From contig DKNS01000087.1 of the NCBI GenBank assembly GCA_002469765.1, positions 1 through 16,782 on the forward strand: a stretch of 16,782 nucleotides of DNA, read 5' to 3'. This DNA is from Flavobacteriales bacterium UBA7382 (GTDB taxonomy: Bacteria; Bacteroidota; Bacteroidia; Flavobacteriales_D; Sanyastnellaceae). The position numbers were made by a program, and so were the translations under genes. Below the pieces are notes generated by a model, which saw only the letters and a program-made list of their open reading frames with translations, was not told the origin of the DNA and made no database searches. Below are positions 1 through 7,721 of the stretch, in pieces (the stretch's first letter is position 1; each line of letters begins with the position of its first letter).

Positions 1-1036
1 GCACGCGACCCAAGCCCAAATGCTCCAGCACTTCGGCGGGGAGAACGTGTTCCAAGGCCGCGTGATCGAGGTCCACATCGGCACCTTACCGTCAGACCAG
101 GCCTTCACCTTCACAGACTGGACCGCAGAAATGAAGGCCAAGGCGTCGATCTGCATCTCCGAGCCTGAGACGTTGATCGAGTCGTTGGAGATTGCGAAGG
201 GCCGCATTCAAATCATGATCGACAAGGGCATGGACAACGAGCCTCAAGTCCTTCAGAGCTTGATCGACCGCGCCAACAAGCGCATTGCGGAAATCCGCTC
301 TGGCCAAAAGCCGCCCCTCATGCCCGACGACAACGCGGAGTATTACTCGGAATTTGAGGTGGACTTGGACATCATCAGCCAGCCCATGATTGCAGACCCC
401 GACGTCCACAACGAAGACGTCTCCAAGCGTTACACCCACGACACCATCCGCCCGCTCTCGTTCTACGGAGGCGAAAAGGAGGTCGACCTCGGGTTTGTGG
501 GCTCCTGCATGGTGCACAAGGGCGATTTGAAGATCGTCGCACGCATGCTGAAGAACCTTGAAAAGCAACAAGGCGACGTGACGTTCAAGGCTCCCCTCGT
601 GGTGACGGCCCCGACGTACAACATCATCGACGAGCTGAAAGAGGAAGGCGATTGGGACGTGCTCCAGAAGTACTCTGGATTTGAATTCGACGACGACGCC
701 CCCAAAACCGCGGCGCGCACCGAATACGACAACATGATGTACTTGGAGCGCCCCGGTTGCAACCTTTGCATGGGCAACCAGGAAAAGGCGGCCAAAGGCG
801 ACACGGTGTTGGCGACCTCCACACGCTTGTTCCAGGGCCGTGTGGTGAAGGATTCCGTGCGCAAGAAAGGCGAGTCGCTGTTGGCTTCCACCCCTGTGGT
901 GGTGCTGTCCGCCATTTTGGGTCGGACACCCACGATGGAGGAATACGAATCGGCGGTGGCCGGCATCACCCTGACGAAGTTTGCGCCGCCAGTGAAAAAG
1001 ATGAGCGCTGGACCTGGCCACCTCTTGTCCTACTGA
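1..1036 (+). CDS. acnB: Aconitate hydratase B (AcnB), C-terminal part, 5' end outside the window
   Basis: Converts citrate to isocitrate in the cytosolic TCA cycle using a [4Fe-4S] cluster. Only the last 344 residues are present: the frame is open from base 2 (HATQAQ precedes the first internal Met), so the gene begins upstream. The segment around QAFTFTDWTAEMKAKASICI is typical of AcnB. The three cluster ligands are visible as the Cys of FVGSCM and the two Cys of PGCNLCMGNQ (residues 163, 247 and 250 counted from the internal Met at base 20). By memory of E. coli AcnB (Cys710/769/772), the stretch between the first and second ligand is about 25 residues longer here, which I believe is common in Bacteroidota AcnB. 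An orphan permease gene and monomeric isocitrate dehydrogenase follow on the same strand, so two consecutive TCA enzymes are almost adjacent. Identity is very secure. Confidence 0.96.
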   Translation, partial: HATQAQMLQHFGGENVFQGRVIEVHIGTLPSDQAFTFTDWTAEMKAKASICISEPETLIESLEIAKGRIQIMIDKGMDNEPQVLQSLIDRANKRIAEIRSGQKPPLMPDDNAEYYSEFEVDLDIISQPMIADPDVHNEDVSKRYTHDTIRPLSFYGGEKEVDLGFVGSCMVHKGDLKIVARMLKNLEKQQGDVTFKAPLVVTAPTYNIIDELKEEGDWDVLQKYSGFEFDDDAPKTAARTEYDNMMYLERPGCNLCMGNQEKAAKGDTVLATSTRLFQGRVVKDSVRKKGESLLASTPVVVLSAILGRTPTMEEYESAVAGITLTKFAPPVKKMSAGPGHLLSY

Positions 1037-1073
1037 GCTGAAAGGCCTTCTTGCGTGAAGTAACTTGACGGCC

Positions 1074-2318
1074 ATGACCCCGGAATCAACGTTGTGGCGA
1101 GACATGGTGCACGTGGCGCTGCGCTCCATTCGAGGGCAGGCCCTGCGCACCTCGCTCACGGTGGGCATCATCGGCATTGGAATCATGGCCCTCATCGCCA
1201 TGGTCACCGCCACGGAATCGCTCAAGGCCAACGTGCGCCAAGAATTTTCTGCGTTGGGCACACAGAGTTTTTCCATAGACCAGATGCGAAGCGGCGGGAT
1301 GTTCGGAGGCAGACGGGTGTTGCCCAGCAGCCCCATCGACTTCAGAGAGGCCGGCCAATTCAAAAAGGAAGCCAGCAAATCCTTCAAGGTGGCGACCTCG
1401 GTGTACGGATCTGGCATGGCCACCGTGACCCGGGGCAGTGAACGCACAGACCCCAACGTGAGTGTACAAGGGGTGGACGACCTTTACTTGGGCGTCAGCG
1501 GGTTGACAGTCGCCCGAGGCCGAAACTTCACGGACCACGAAATCACCACGGGTGCCTCGGTGGTCATGGTGGGGCAAGCGATCGTGTCCCGTCTCTTTGA
1601 AACTTGGGAGGACCCTGTGGGCCAGCATGTTTTGGTCGGCGCACAGCGGTACAACGTGATTGGTGTGTTGGAGGCCAGGGGGACGTCGTTTGGGATGTCC
1701 CAAGACAACCAAATCTTGATGCCCATCCCCTGCGTGCGTCGACAATACTCCGACGAGGGCCGGAGCTACAATCTTACATGCACAGTGGAGAAGGCCGAGG
1801 ATATGCCAGCTGCAGTGGACGTGGCCACGGGCCTCATGCGGGTGGTGCGCAGGGACGCCCCCGGAGAACCCAACTCGTTCAGGGTGCGACAGAGCAGCCA
1901 GCTCGTCGACACCTTGCTGGAGGCCACAGATGGCATCACGCTGGCCGCCGTGTTCATCGGACTCATCACGTTGTTTGGCGCCGGCATCGGCTTGATGAAC
2001 ATCATGCTCGTGTCGGTCAGCGAACGCACCCGTGAAATCGGCACACGGAAAAGCCTCGGCGCCTCCAGCGCGGCCATCCGCACTCAATTTCTGGTGGAGG
2101 TTATGGTCATCGGGCAATTGGGCGGTGTCTTGGGCATTGCACTTGGCTTGTTAACAGGCAACCTCATTGCGGGATATTTCGAGACGCCGTTCGTCGTGCC
2201 ATGGGGGTGGGTCGCCGTCGGGGTGGTGTTGTGTTTGCTGACGAGTTTGGTCTCAGGCTACTACCCTGCCCGGTTGGCGGCGCGCTTGGACCCCATTGTT
2301 GCTTTGGGCCGTGAATGA
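1074..2318 (+). CDS. ABC transporter permease, MacB/FtsX type
   Basis: An inner-membrane permease of the MacB/LolC/FtsX family, about 414 residues. Known members couple cytosolic ATP hydrolysis to periplasmic work such as export of macrolides, peptides or lipoproteins; the substrate here cannot be told. One membrane segment near residues 26-47 is followed by a periplasmic MacB-like domain of about 240 residues. Three further segments lie near 290-313, 340-362 and 378-395. The FtsX-family signature SERTREIGTRKSLGAS follows the second segment, and the C-terminus GYYPARLAARLDPIVALGRE is typical of MacB permeases. I chose the ATG at 1074; a TTG at 1065 is possible and would add three residues. 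No ATP-binding subunit or membrane-fusion partner lies in the window. It follows acnB by about 37 bases, so it may be co-transcribed. Confidence 0.9.
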   Translation: MTPESTLWRDMVHVALRSIRGQALRTSLTVGIIGIGIMALIAMVTATESLKANVRQEFSALGTQSFSIDQMRSGGMFGGRRVLPSSPIDFREAGQFKKEASKSFKVATSVYGSGMATVTRGSERTDPNVSVQGVDDLYLGVSGLTVARGRNFTDHEITTGASVVMVGQAIVSRLFETWEDPVGQHVLVGAQRYNVIGVLEARGTSFGMSQDNQILMPIPCVRRQYSDEGRSYNLTCTVEKAEDMPAAVDVATGLMRVVRRDAPGEPNSFRVRQSSQLVDTLLEATDGITLAAVFIGLITLFGAGIGLMNIMLVSVSERTREIGTRKSLGASSAAIRTQFLVEVMVIGQLGGVLGIALGLLTGNLIAGYFETPFVVPWGWVAVGVVLCLLTSLVSGYYPARLAARLDPIVALGRE

Positions 2319-2443
2319 CGTGTTGATTGGCCCAATGCGCCGTCAAGAGGTGTTCCTCGTATTGGATTGAATGGAGAAGGTCCTGGAGGGAGTTGAGGGG
2401 TAAAGTGGCATGAACGGCTCGGATTTCCGACATTTGCCGCCGC

Positions 2444-4663
2444 ATGTCAAAAATCCTGTACACCCTTACGGACGAGGCGCCCGCGTTGGCGACCTACAGC
2501 TTTCTCCCGATCGTTCAGGCCTTCGCCGGCAAGGCGGGCGTGGAAGTGGAGACCCGAGACATTTCGTTGAGCGGCCGAATTTTGGCTGTGTTCTCGGATG
2601 TCCTCCCAGAAGACCAAAAGACCCACGATGCCCTCTCTGAGCTTGGCCAGTTGGCCAAAACGCCGGACGCCAACATCGTCAAACTGCCCAACATCAGCGC
2701 ATCCATTCCCCAGTTGAAGGCTGCCATTGCCGAGCTTCAAGCCCTGGGATACGCGTTGCCAGACTACCCAGACAACACGAACACCGCAGAAGAGAAGGAC
2801 GTCAAGGCCCGCTACGACAAGGTGAAAGGTTCTGCCGTGAACCCCGTGCTGCGCGAAGGCAACAGCGACCGTCGTGCCCCCAAGGCCGTCAAGGCATATG
2901 CCAAGAAGCATCCGCACAGCATGGGCGCATGGGCTTCTGACAGCAAGGCCCGTGTGGCCAGCATGTCGGATGGGGATTTCTTTGGATCGGAGCAGAGTGT
3001 CACATTGCCTGCCGCAACCCATGCAGACATTGTCCATGTTTCTGACGACGGCACCCGAACCATCTTGAAGGGTGGGCTCGCGCTTCAGGAAGGTGAAATC
3101 ATCGATTGCGCCACCATGTCCATGGCCAAGCTTGAGGCGTTCTTGACCGAAGAAATGGAGCGCATCCAGGCTGACGGCGCGTTGTATTCGTTGCACATGA
3201 AAGCCACCATGATGAAGGTGTCCGACCCGATTTTGTTTGGGGCCGCTGTGCGCACCTTCATCAGGCCCGTGCTTGACCAGCACAGTGACGTCTTGGCTGC
3301 GGCTGGAGTGAACTTCAACAACGGTCTGGGTGATTTGATGGCGAAGATGCCCGGCATGCCCGAGGCTGATCGGACCGCCATCGAGGCCACCTTGTCCAAG
3401 ACACTGGCGTCGCGCCCGCCTTTGGCCATGGTCAATTCCGACAAGGGCATCACCAACTTGCACGTGCCTTCAGATGTGATCATCGACGCGTCCATGCCAG
3501 CGATGATCCGCGAAGGCGGCAAGATGTGGAACGCCCAAGGCGAAGCCCAAGACGCGGTGGCCATCATTCCCGACCGCTCCTACGCCGGGGTGTACCAAGC
3601 GACCATCGACTTCTGCAAGCGCCACGGCGCCCTGGACCCTGCAGTCATGGGCACAGTGCCCAACGTCGGGTTGATGGCCCAAAAGGCAGAGGAATACGGC
3701 TCCCATGACAAAACCTTCCAAATGGCCCAAAAAGGCAAGGTGGAAGTCACCGAAGCGAACGGCCAAGTGCTGATGTCTCAAGACGTGAAAGCGGGCGACG
3801 TGTTCCGCATGTGCCAAGTCAAAGACGCACCCATCCAAGATTGGGTGAAACTCGCCGTAACACGTGCTCGCGCCACGGGAGACCCGACGGTGTTCTGGCT
3901 CGACAGCAAACGCGCCCACGACGCCCAGCTCATCGCCAAGGTGGAGGCTTACTTGCCCCACCACGACACAGACGGATTGGACCTCCGTGTGCTGTCCCCT
4001 TCCGACGCCACTGAATTCTCGCTCGGGCGAATCGCACGCGGCGACAACACCATCTCAGTGACGGGCAACGTGCTCCGAGACTACCTCACCGACTTGTTCC
4101 CCATACTCGAGGTCGGCACATCTGCCAAAATGTTGAGCATCGTGCCCCTGATGAACGGGGGCGGGCTGTTCGAAACCGGCGCAGGGGGATCTGCACCCAA
4201 GCACGTCCAACAGCTCATCGGAGAAAACTACCTCCGCTGGGACAGCTTGGGCGAATTCATGGCCTTGGCGCCCAGCTTGGAGCACATTGCCACGGCAAGC
4301 GGCAACGCACGTGCGGCCTTGATGGCGCAGTGCCTGGACGACGCCACCACGCGTTTTTTGGACGAAGACAAGAGTCCCACCCGACGCTTGGGTGGCATCG
4401 ACAACCGTGGCTCACACTTTTACTTGTGCTTGTTCTGGGCTGAAGCGTTGACTGCCCAGACGGAAGATGCGGCCTTGGCCGAAGCGTTCCAGCCACTGGC
4501 CGAGACCCTCCGTACAGAGGAGTCCAACATCGTCGAAGAGCTCATCGCCGTGCAAGGACAGGCTGTGGAGTTGGGAGGGTACTACCGACCCAGTGCTGCC
4601 AAATGTGAAGCCGTGATGCGGCCATCCGCCACCTTCAATGCTGCGCTGTCGCAGTGGCGCTGA
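2444..4663 (+). CDS. icd: Isocitrate dehydrogenase (NADP+), monomeric type
   Basis: Oxidatively decarboxylates isocitrate to 2-oxoglutarate with NADP+ in the cytosol. The 739-residue length matches the monomeric class (about 740), unrelated in layout to the dimeric 45-kDa enzymes. The isocitrate loop NPVLREGNSDRR carries Ser130, Asn133, Arg137 and Arg143. Lys253, Asp348, Tyr418, Arg545, Asp546 and Asp550 fit, with a constant offset of two, the substrate and metal residues I recall from the Azotobacter vinelandii enzyme. His587, Arg598 and Arg647 fit the NADP site. The enzyme therefore looks fully active. The start ATG is the one giving the usual N-terminus (MSKILYTLTDEAP); no Shine-Dalgarno is seen. 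A 125-base gap with no clear promoter separates it from the permease gene. Its 3' end overlaps a convergent gene by 29 bases. Confidence 0.97.
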   Translation: MSKILYTLTDEAPALATYSFLPIVQAFAGKAGVEVETRDISLSGRILAVFSDVLPEDQKTHDALSELGQLAKTPDANIVKLPNISASIPQLKAAIAELQALGYALPDYPDNTNTAEEKDVKARYDKVKGSAVNPVLREGNSDRRAPKAVKAYAKKHPHSMGAWASDSKARVASMSDGDFFGSEQSVTLPAATHADIVHVSDDGTRTILKGGLALQEGEIIDCATMSMAKLEAFLTEEMERIQADGALYSLHMKATMMKVSDPILFGAAVRTFIRPVLDQHSDVLAAAGVNFNNGLGDLMAKMPGMPEADRTAIEATLSKTLASRPPLAMVNSDKGITNLHVPSDVIIDASMPAMIREGGKMWNAQGEAQDAVAIIPDRSYAGVYQATIDFCKRHGALDPAVMGTVPNVGLMAQKAEEYGSHDKTFQMAQKGKVEVTEANGQVLMSQDVKAGDVFRMCQVKDAPIQDWVKLAVTRARATGDPTVFWLDSKRAHDAQLIAKVEAYLPHHDTDGLDLRVLSPSDATEFSLGRIARGDNTISVTGNVLRDYLTDLFPILEVGTSAKMLSIVPLMNGGGLFETGAGGSAPKHVQQLIGENYLRWDSLGEFMALAPSLEHIATASGNARAALMAQCLDDATTRFLDEDKSPTRRLGGIDNRGSHFYLCLFWAEALTAQTEDAALAEAFQPLAETLRTEESNIVEELIAVQGQAVELGGYYRPSAAKCEAVMRPSATFNAALSQWR

Positions 4664-5225
4664 CCATGGCGCGCATGCGAGCGCGCTCCTTTCGGACCAA
4701 CTCTTGAAGCAAGGCCCCTCCTCCGGGGCCTTCTTCATGCGCGCGCATCGCGGCAAGCAAGGCCATCCAATCGACCTCTTCACGTGCAGGCACCGCCTCA
4801 TGGAAATCGTCATCCACCAGAGACTCAGTGTGCCTCAGGAACGCCTTCATGTACTCCGATTGGAGGTTGGCCATCATGTTTCCAAGCTGAGCCACGCTGT
4901 CCGGGTCGAGGGTGGCGGCCATCGCAGTCCGACACCGGCGCACATTTTCCAAATGCCCCCGCACCACGCCTTCCAGCGTCTCGGCGAGCGGCAACGCTTG
5001 AGGAACCGCCACAGGTGCCCCCAAGGCCGCAACCCCCAAAGTCTGGGCCACGTCGCTCAGCAACACGCACCGCTCCACGCGGCTGGCCGCTAGTTTGGGA
5101 ATCACCGCCCCTCTCAAGAACTGGTCACGCACCTTGAACACAACTTGGTCCAAGGCGTCGGTGATCTCTTCAGAGGTGGCATTCTCTTCCAATCCGAGCA
5201 AGGTGTAGGCCTTTGACCGTTCCAT
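4635..5225 (-). CDS. Protein of unknown function with a DnaJ-like N-terminal segment
   Basis: A 196-residue predicted cytosolic protein, with no signal peptide or membrane segment. The first 25 residues (AYTLLGLEENATSEEITDAL) resemble helix I-II of a J-domain, but the HPD tripeptide needed to stimulate Hsp70 is absent, so a true co-chaperone role is not supported. The rest appears helical and rich in Ala, Glu and Arg, with a glycine run (EGPGGGALLQ) near residue 165. The gene converges on icd and overlaps its last 29 bases. It is divergent from the lipoprotein gene across 86 bases that could hold both promoters. The product is not recognised. The opposite-strand reading frame over the same bases (4638-5093) looks much less protein-like. 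The reading frame is probably real; function unknown. Confidence 0.7.
   Translation of the reverse strand: MERSKAYTLLGLEENATSEEITDALDQVVFKVRDQFLRGAVIPKLAASRVERCVLLSDVAQTLGVAALGAPVAVPQALPLAETLEGVVRGHLENVRRCRTAMAATLDPDSVAQLGNMMANLQSEYMKAFLRHTESLVDDDFHEAVPAREEVDWMALLAAMRAHEEGPGGGALLQELVRKERARMRAMVSATATAQH
4706..4736 (+). terminator. Candidate intrinsic terminator of icd, inside the convergent gene
   Basis: A perfect 8-bp GC-rich stem, AAGGCCCC (4711-4718) and GGGGCCTT (4725-4732), closes a 6-base loop. A further 4 bp, GAAG (4706-4709) with CTTC (4733-4736), extend it after a one-base bulge. It begins 43 bases past the icd stop. The following tract (TTCTTC) is only moderately T-rich, so termination strength is uncertain. 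It lies within the coding sequence of the opposite-strand gene, where it encodes the EGPGGGA segment. Confidence 0.45.
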
Positions 5226-5311
5226 TCACACAAGTTACGTGACAACCTGAAACCTCAGCACCCTTCCATGAATCAAACGGCATTACCTTCGTGATAGCTG
5301 ATTTTCAACCA

Positions 5312-6784
5312 ATGAAACATCCCATGATTTGGACACTTTGCATGGCCGCTGCGTTCGCGGTCGGTTGTGGAAACGCCTCTGAAGGAACCCCTTCTTCTGC
5401 AACTGCAACGCCCCAGACCGGCACGACCAGAGCCAAAGCCAGTGTACCCGCCGCTTCTCAACAGCCAGATGTCACCGTCTCTGCCAAATGGAAAGACGGC
5501 GTGACCGACGCCAACCGCGGGGACAAAACAGGCAAGGTCCGCTTGCAGGGCACGGTGCCCGCCGCCAACGGTGCGGTCTTGTACCTCTACGAAACCGAAG
5601 GCCGCAATTTGACTCTGATGGACAGCGCCCAGGTGCAGAACCAAGCCTTTGACTTCGGCCAAGTCGACGTGCACCGCGGGTTTTACCAGTTGGCCACCGA
5701 CAACGCCAAGAACAACTGTCAGTTCGTGATGAACCCCGACGAGCCGCAGGTCAACTTGAAGTTTCGCTCCAAGCAATTGACCAGCAGCAAAACCGCGGAA
5801 GGCAGCCAAGAAAACGCCGCCTGGTTCACGTACCAGAACTTCTCCCGCGTCAACAACAACCAAATTCGTTCGCTCCGCAAGCAACTCAAGGACAGCCCCT
5901 TCCGCGCCCAAGTGGAGAAGCAGATTGAGGACAAGGAGATGGAATTGGTGGCCAAGCAACACGAGTTGATGGGCCAATACCCCAACACCTACCTCGCGAA
6001 GTTTTTGGGCTGGCGCAACCCCAAGTACCCCAAGTCGCAGGGCAACTACTTCGACGACATGGACCCCATGGACAACAGCTTGGTGCGCAGCATGGCCATC
6101 GGCGACCGGATCCAGGGATTCATGGTGGCGTACAGCAAAGGCAACGACCCTGGATTCTTGGCCTGCATCGACTTGGTGAAGGCGCACTTCGAGCCCAACC
6201 CTGTCACCCTGGAGAGCGCGTTGTACTCCATGCTTGAAGGGTTCTACAACACCGGAAAGGAGCACATCTGCCAGTACATCCTCGACAACTACATCTACGA
6301 CGAAGATTGCGGCGCGGATTTGAGCGACGTCATTCGCCAGCGCGCTCAGGGCATCATCAACCTGCAAGTGGGCAAGACCCCTCCCAACTTCACCATGGAC
6401 AAGTGGGACGGTGGTTCGTTGAACCTCATGGAAACCGCCAAGGCCAACAAGTACACGCTGGTCATGTTCTGGGCGTCCTGGTGCCACAAATGCGAGCAGG
6501 AGATTCCCGTGCTGATTCCCGTTCACGCCAAGTACCAAAGCCAGGGCTTCGAAGCCATCGGTGTGAGCCTCGACCAGGCGCGCTCCACCTGGGTGGGCGT
6601 CATCGAGCAGCGCGGCATGAGCTACCCCAACGTCAGTCAATTGCAAGGTTGGGACTCACCCATTGTGAAGGATTACAAGATCACGGCCACGCCCACGTAT
6701 TTCTTGCTGGACAACGAAGGCAAGATTGTGCTGAAGCCCAAGCGCGTGTACGAGGTGGACGCCTTCTTGGCCAAGAACCTCTGA
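5312..6784 (+). CDS. Lipoprotein with DUF4369-like N-terminus and thioredoxin-fold (TlpA/ResA-like) C-terminus
   Basis: Probable envelope thiol-disulfide oxidoreductase, about 490 residues. The ATG at 5312 gives a short signal peptide ending in a lipobox-like AVG-Cys19; a GTG at 5291 would spoil this N-terminus. A Ser/Thr/Ala-rich linker follows. A beta-rich region at about residues 75-155 (starting KVRLQGTVPA) resembles the DUF4369 domain common in Bacteroidota, and a helical middle follows. From about residue 353 there is an AhpC/TSA-Redoxin domain with redox motif WCHKC (Cys391, Cys394) and cis-proline in ATPTYF (Pro461). Relatives reduce disulfides in cytochrome c maturation or general envelope proteins; the substrate here is unknown. 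It is monocistronic by layout: divergent from the 196-residue protein and convergent with ppx, with 46 bases in between. Family assignment is strong; specific role open. Confidence 0.92.
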   Translation: MKHPMIWTLCMAAAFAVGCGNASEGTPSSATATPQTGTTRAKASVPAASQQPDVTVSAKWKDGVTDANRGDKTGKVRLQGTVPAANGAVLYLYETEGRNLTLMDSAQVQNQAFDFGQVDVHRGFYQLATDNAKNNCQFVMNPDEPQVNLKFRSKQLTSSKTAEGSQENAAWFTYQNFSRVNNNQIRSLRKQLKDSPFRAQVEKQIEDKEMELVAKQHELMGQYPNTYLAKFLGWRNPKYPKSQGNYFDDMDPMDNSLVRSMAIGDRIQGFMVAYSKGNDPGFLACIDLVKAHFEPNPVTLESALYSMLEGFYNTGKEHICQYILDNYIYDEDCGADLSDVIRQRAQGIINLQVGKTPPNFTMDKWDGGSLNLMETAKANKYTLVMFWASWCHKCEQEIPVLIPVHAKYQSQGFEAIGVSLDQARSTWVGVIEQRGMSYPNVSQLQGWDSPIVKDYKITATPTYFLLDNEGKIVLKPKRVYEVDAFLAKNL

Positions 6785-6830
6785 GGAAGAGCTCCTGGCA
6801 CAATCGTTTGTTGGAAGGTCTCTGGAAGGG

Positions 6831-7721
6831 TCAACCTTTTTCGGAGGCTTTCCATGCTTTGTACACGGTCAGAACCATGCCGTCGCTGAGTCCCACTTTG
6901 GGAACGTGCATGTGGGTCGCCTGGGCCAATTGCATGACCCGGATGTAGATGTCGACGGCGGGCACGATGACCTCCGCGCGGTCGGGCTTCAAATGAAACC
7001 GTGACATCCGCTCTTTGTGGCTTGCCGAAGCCAAAGCGCCAGACAACTTGAGGAGTTTTTTAAGCGACACCGCGTCGTGCCTTGGGAGCAAAGCCAAGCG
7101 TTGCAAACGGTTGGCGTTGCCCCCCGTCCCAATGGCGTACAGAGGCCTTCCGGGCTCGGAAATCTCTCCAATGTAGGCGTTCACGGCGTCCCATTCCCCG
7201 TCAGGGATTTGGTTCTGCAAGACACGCACGGTGCCCAACTTGAAGCTCTTCCCTTTGATGCGCTTGCCGTGACGGATCAAGGTCAATTCCGTGCTGCCTC
7301 CTCCCACGTCGATGTAAAGGTAATCCTTGTCTGTGTCGAAATCGGCCGCATTGAAATTGGAGAAGATCAAATCCGCCTCTTCATCTCCAGAGATGATTTC
7401 GATGTTCACGTTGGCTCGCTTCTTCACATGCTTCAACACCTCCTGCGCATTGGTGGCTTCGCGCATGGCACTCGTGGCGCACGCCCTGAACCAATCGATG
7501 CCGTGCACGTCCATCAAATGCCAAAACGCCTTCATGGCTTTGGTCAGCTCGGACATGCGCTTCTCGGACACAATCCCCGTGCTGAACACGTCTGCGCCGA
7601 GTCGAATGGGGACACGGTAGTAGGCCAGCTTTTGGGCTTGTGGGCGGCCATCCACTTCTTCCACGCGCGAGACAAGCAGCCTCACCGCATTGGATCCGAT
7701 GTCAATGGCTGCGCACTTCAT
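6831..7721 (-). CDS. ppx: Ppx/GppA-family exopolyphosphatase
   Basis: Hydrolyses terminal phosphate from polyphosphate and/or the pppGpp gamma-phosphate; the two activities cannot be separated from sequence. It has 296 residues, the short single-unit form without the C-terminal HD-like domain of E. coli Ppx. Actin-like ATPase-fold motifs are present: AIDIGSNAVRLL (residues 5-16), a conserved ATSAMREATN segment (about 82-91), SGDEEADLIF (about 111-120), DVGGGSTELTL (138-148) and a GTGGNANRL loop (about 198-206). The ATG at 7721 sits exactly at the family N-terminus; the upstream extension of the open frame is Arg-rich and unlike the family. Its start overlaps the ppk1 stop in an ATGA, so the two are almost certainly translationally coupled and polyphosphate synthesis and breakdown are co-expressed. 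Confidence 0.94.
   Translation of the reverse strand: MKCAAIDIGSNAVRLLVSRVEEVDGRPQAQKLAYYRVPIRLGADVFSTGIVSEKRMSELTKAMKAFWHLMDVHGIDWFRACATSAMREATNAQEVLKHVKKRANVNIEIISGDEEADLIFSNFNAADFDTDKDYLYIDVGGGSTELTLIRHGKRIKGKSFKLGTVRVLQNQIPDGEWDAVNAYIGEISEPGRPLYAIGTGGNANRLQRLALLPRHDAVSLKKLLKLSGALASASHKERMSRFHLKPDRAEVIVPAVDIYIRVMQLAQATHMHVPKVGLSDGMVLTVYKAWKASEKG

Noticed and set aside
1037..1073. Hairpins after the acnB stop (AAGGCCTT, and CTTC..GAAG)
   Set aside because: The first has no loop and the second only 4 bp; no T-run follows, so no terminator is called.
92..1456. Long - strand open frame (454 codons) opposite acnB and the permease gene
   Set aside because: Arg/His/Val-rich, no family match, and spans two well-identified + strand genes; a GC shadow.
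2319..2443. Gap before icd examined for promoter, riboswitch or small gene
   Set aside because: No convincing promoter, hairpin series or coding frame seen.
5273..6646. Long - strand open frame (457 codons) opposite the lipoprotein gene
   Set aside because: The + strand has lipobox, CxxC and cis-Pro; the opposite frame is His/Val/Leu repeats typical of a shadow.
6785..6830. Weak inverted repeat (GGAAGG..CCTTTT) between the lipoprotein and ppx genes
   Set aside because: Stem is only four Watson-Crick pairs plus G-U pairs; too weak to call a bidirectional terminator.
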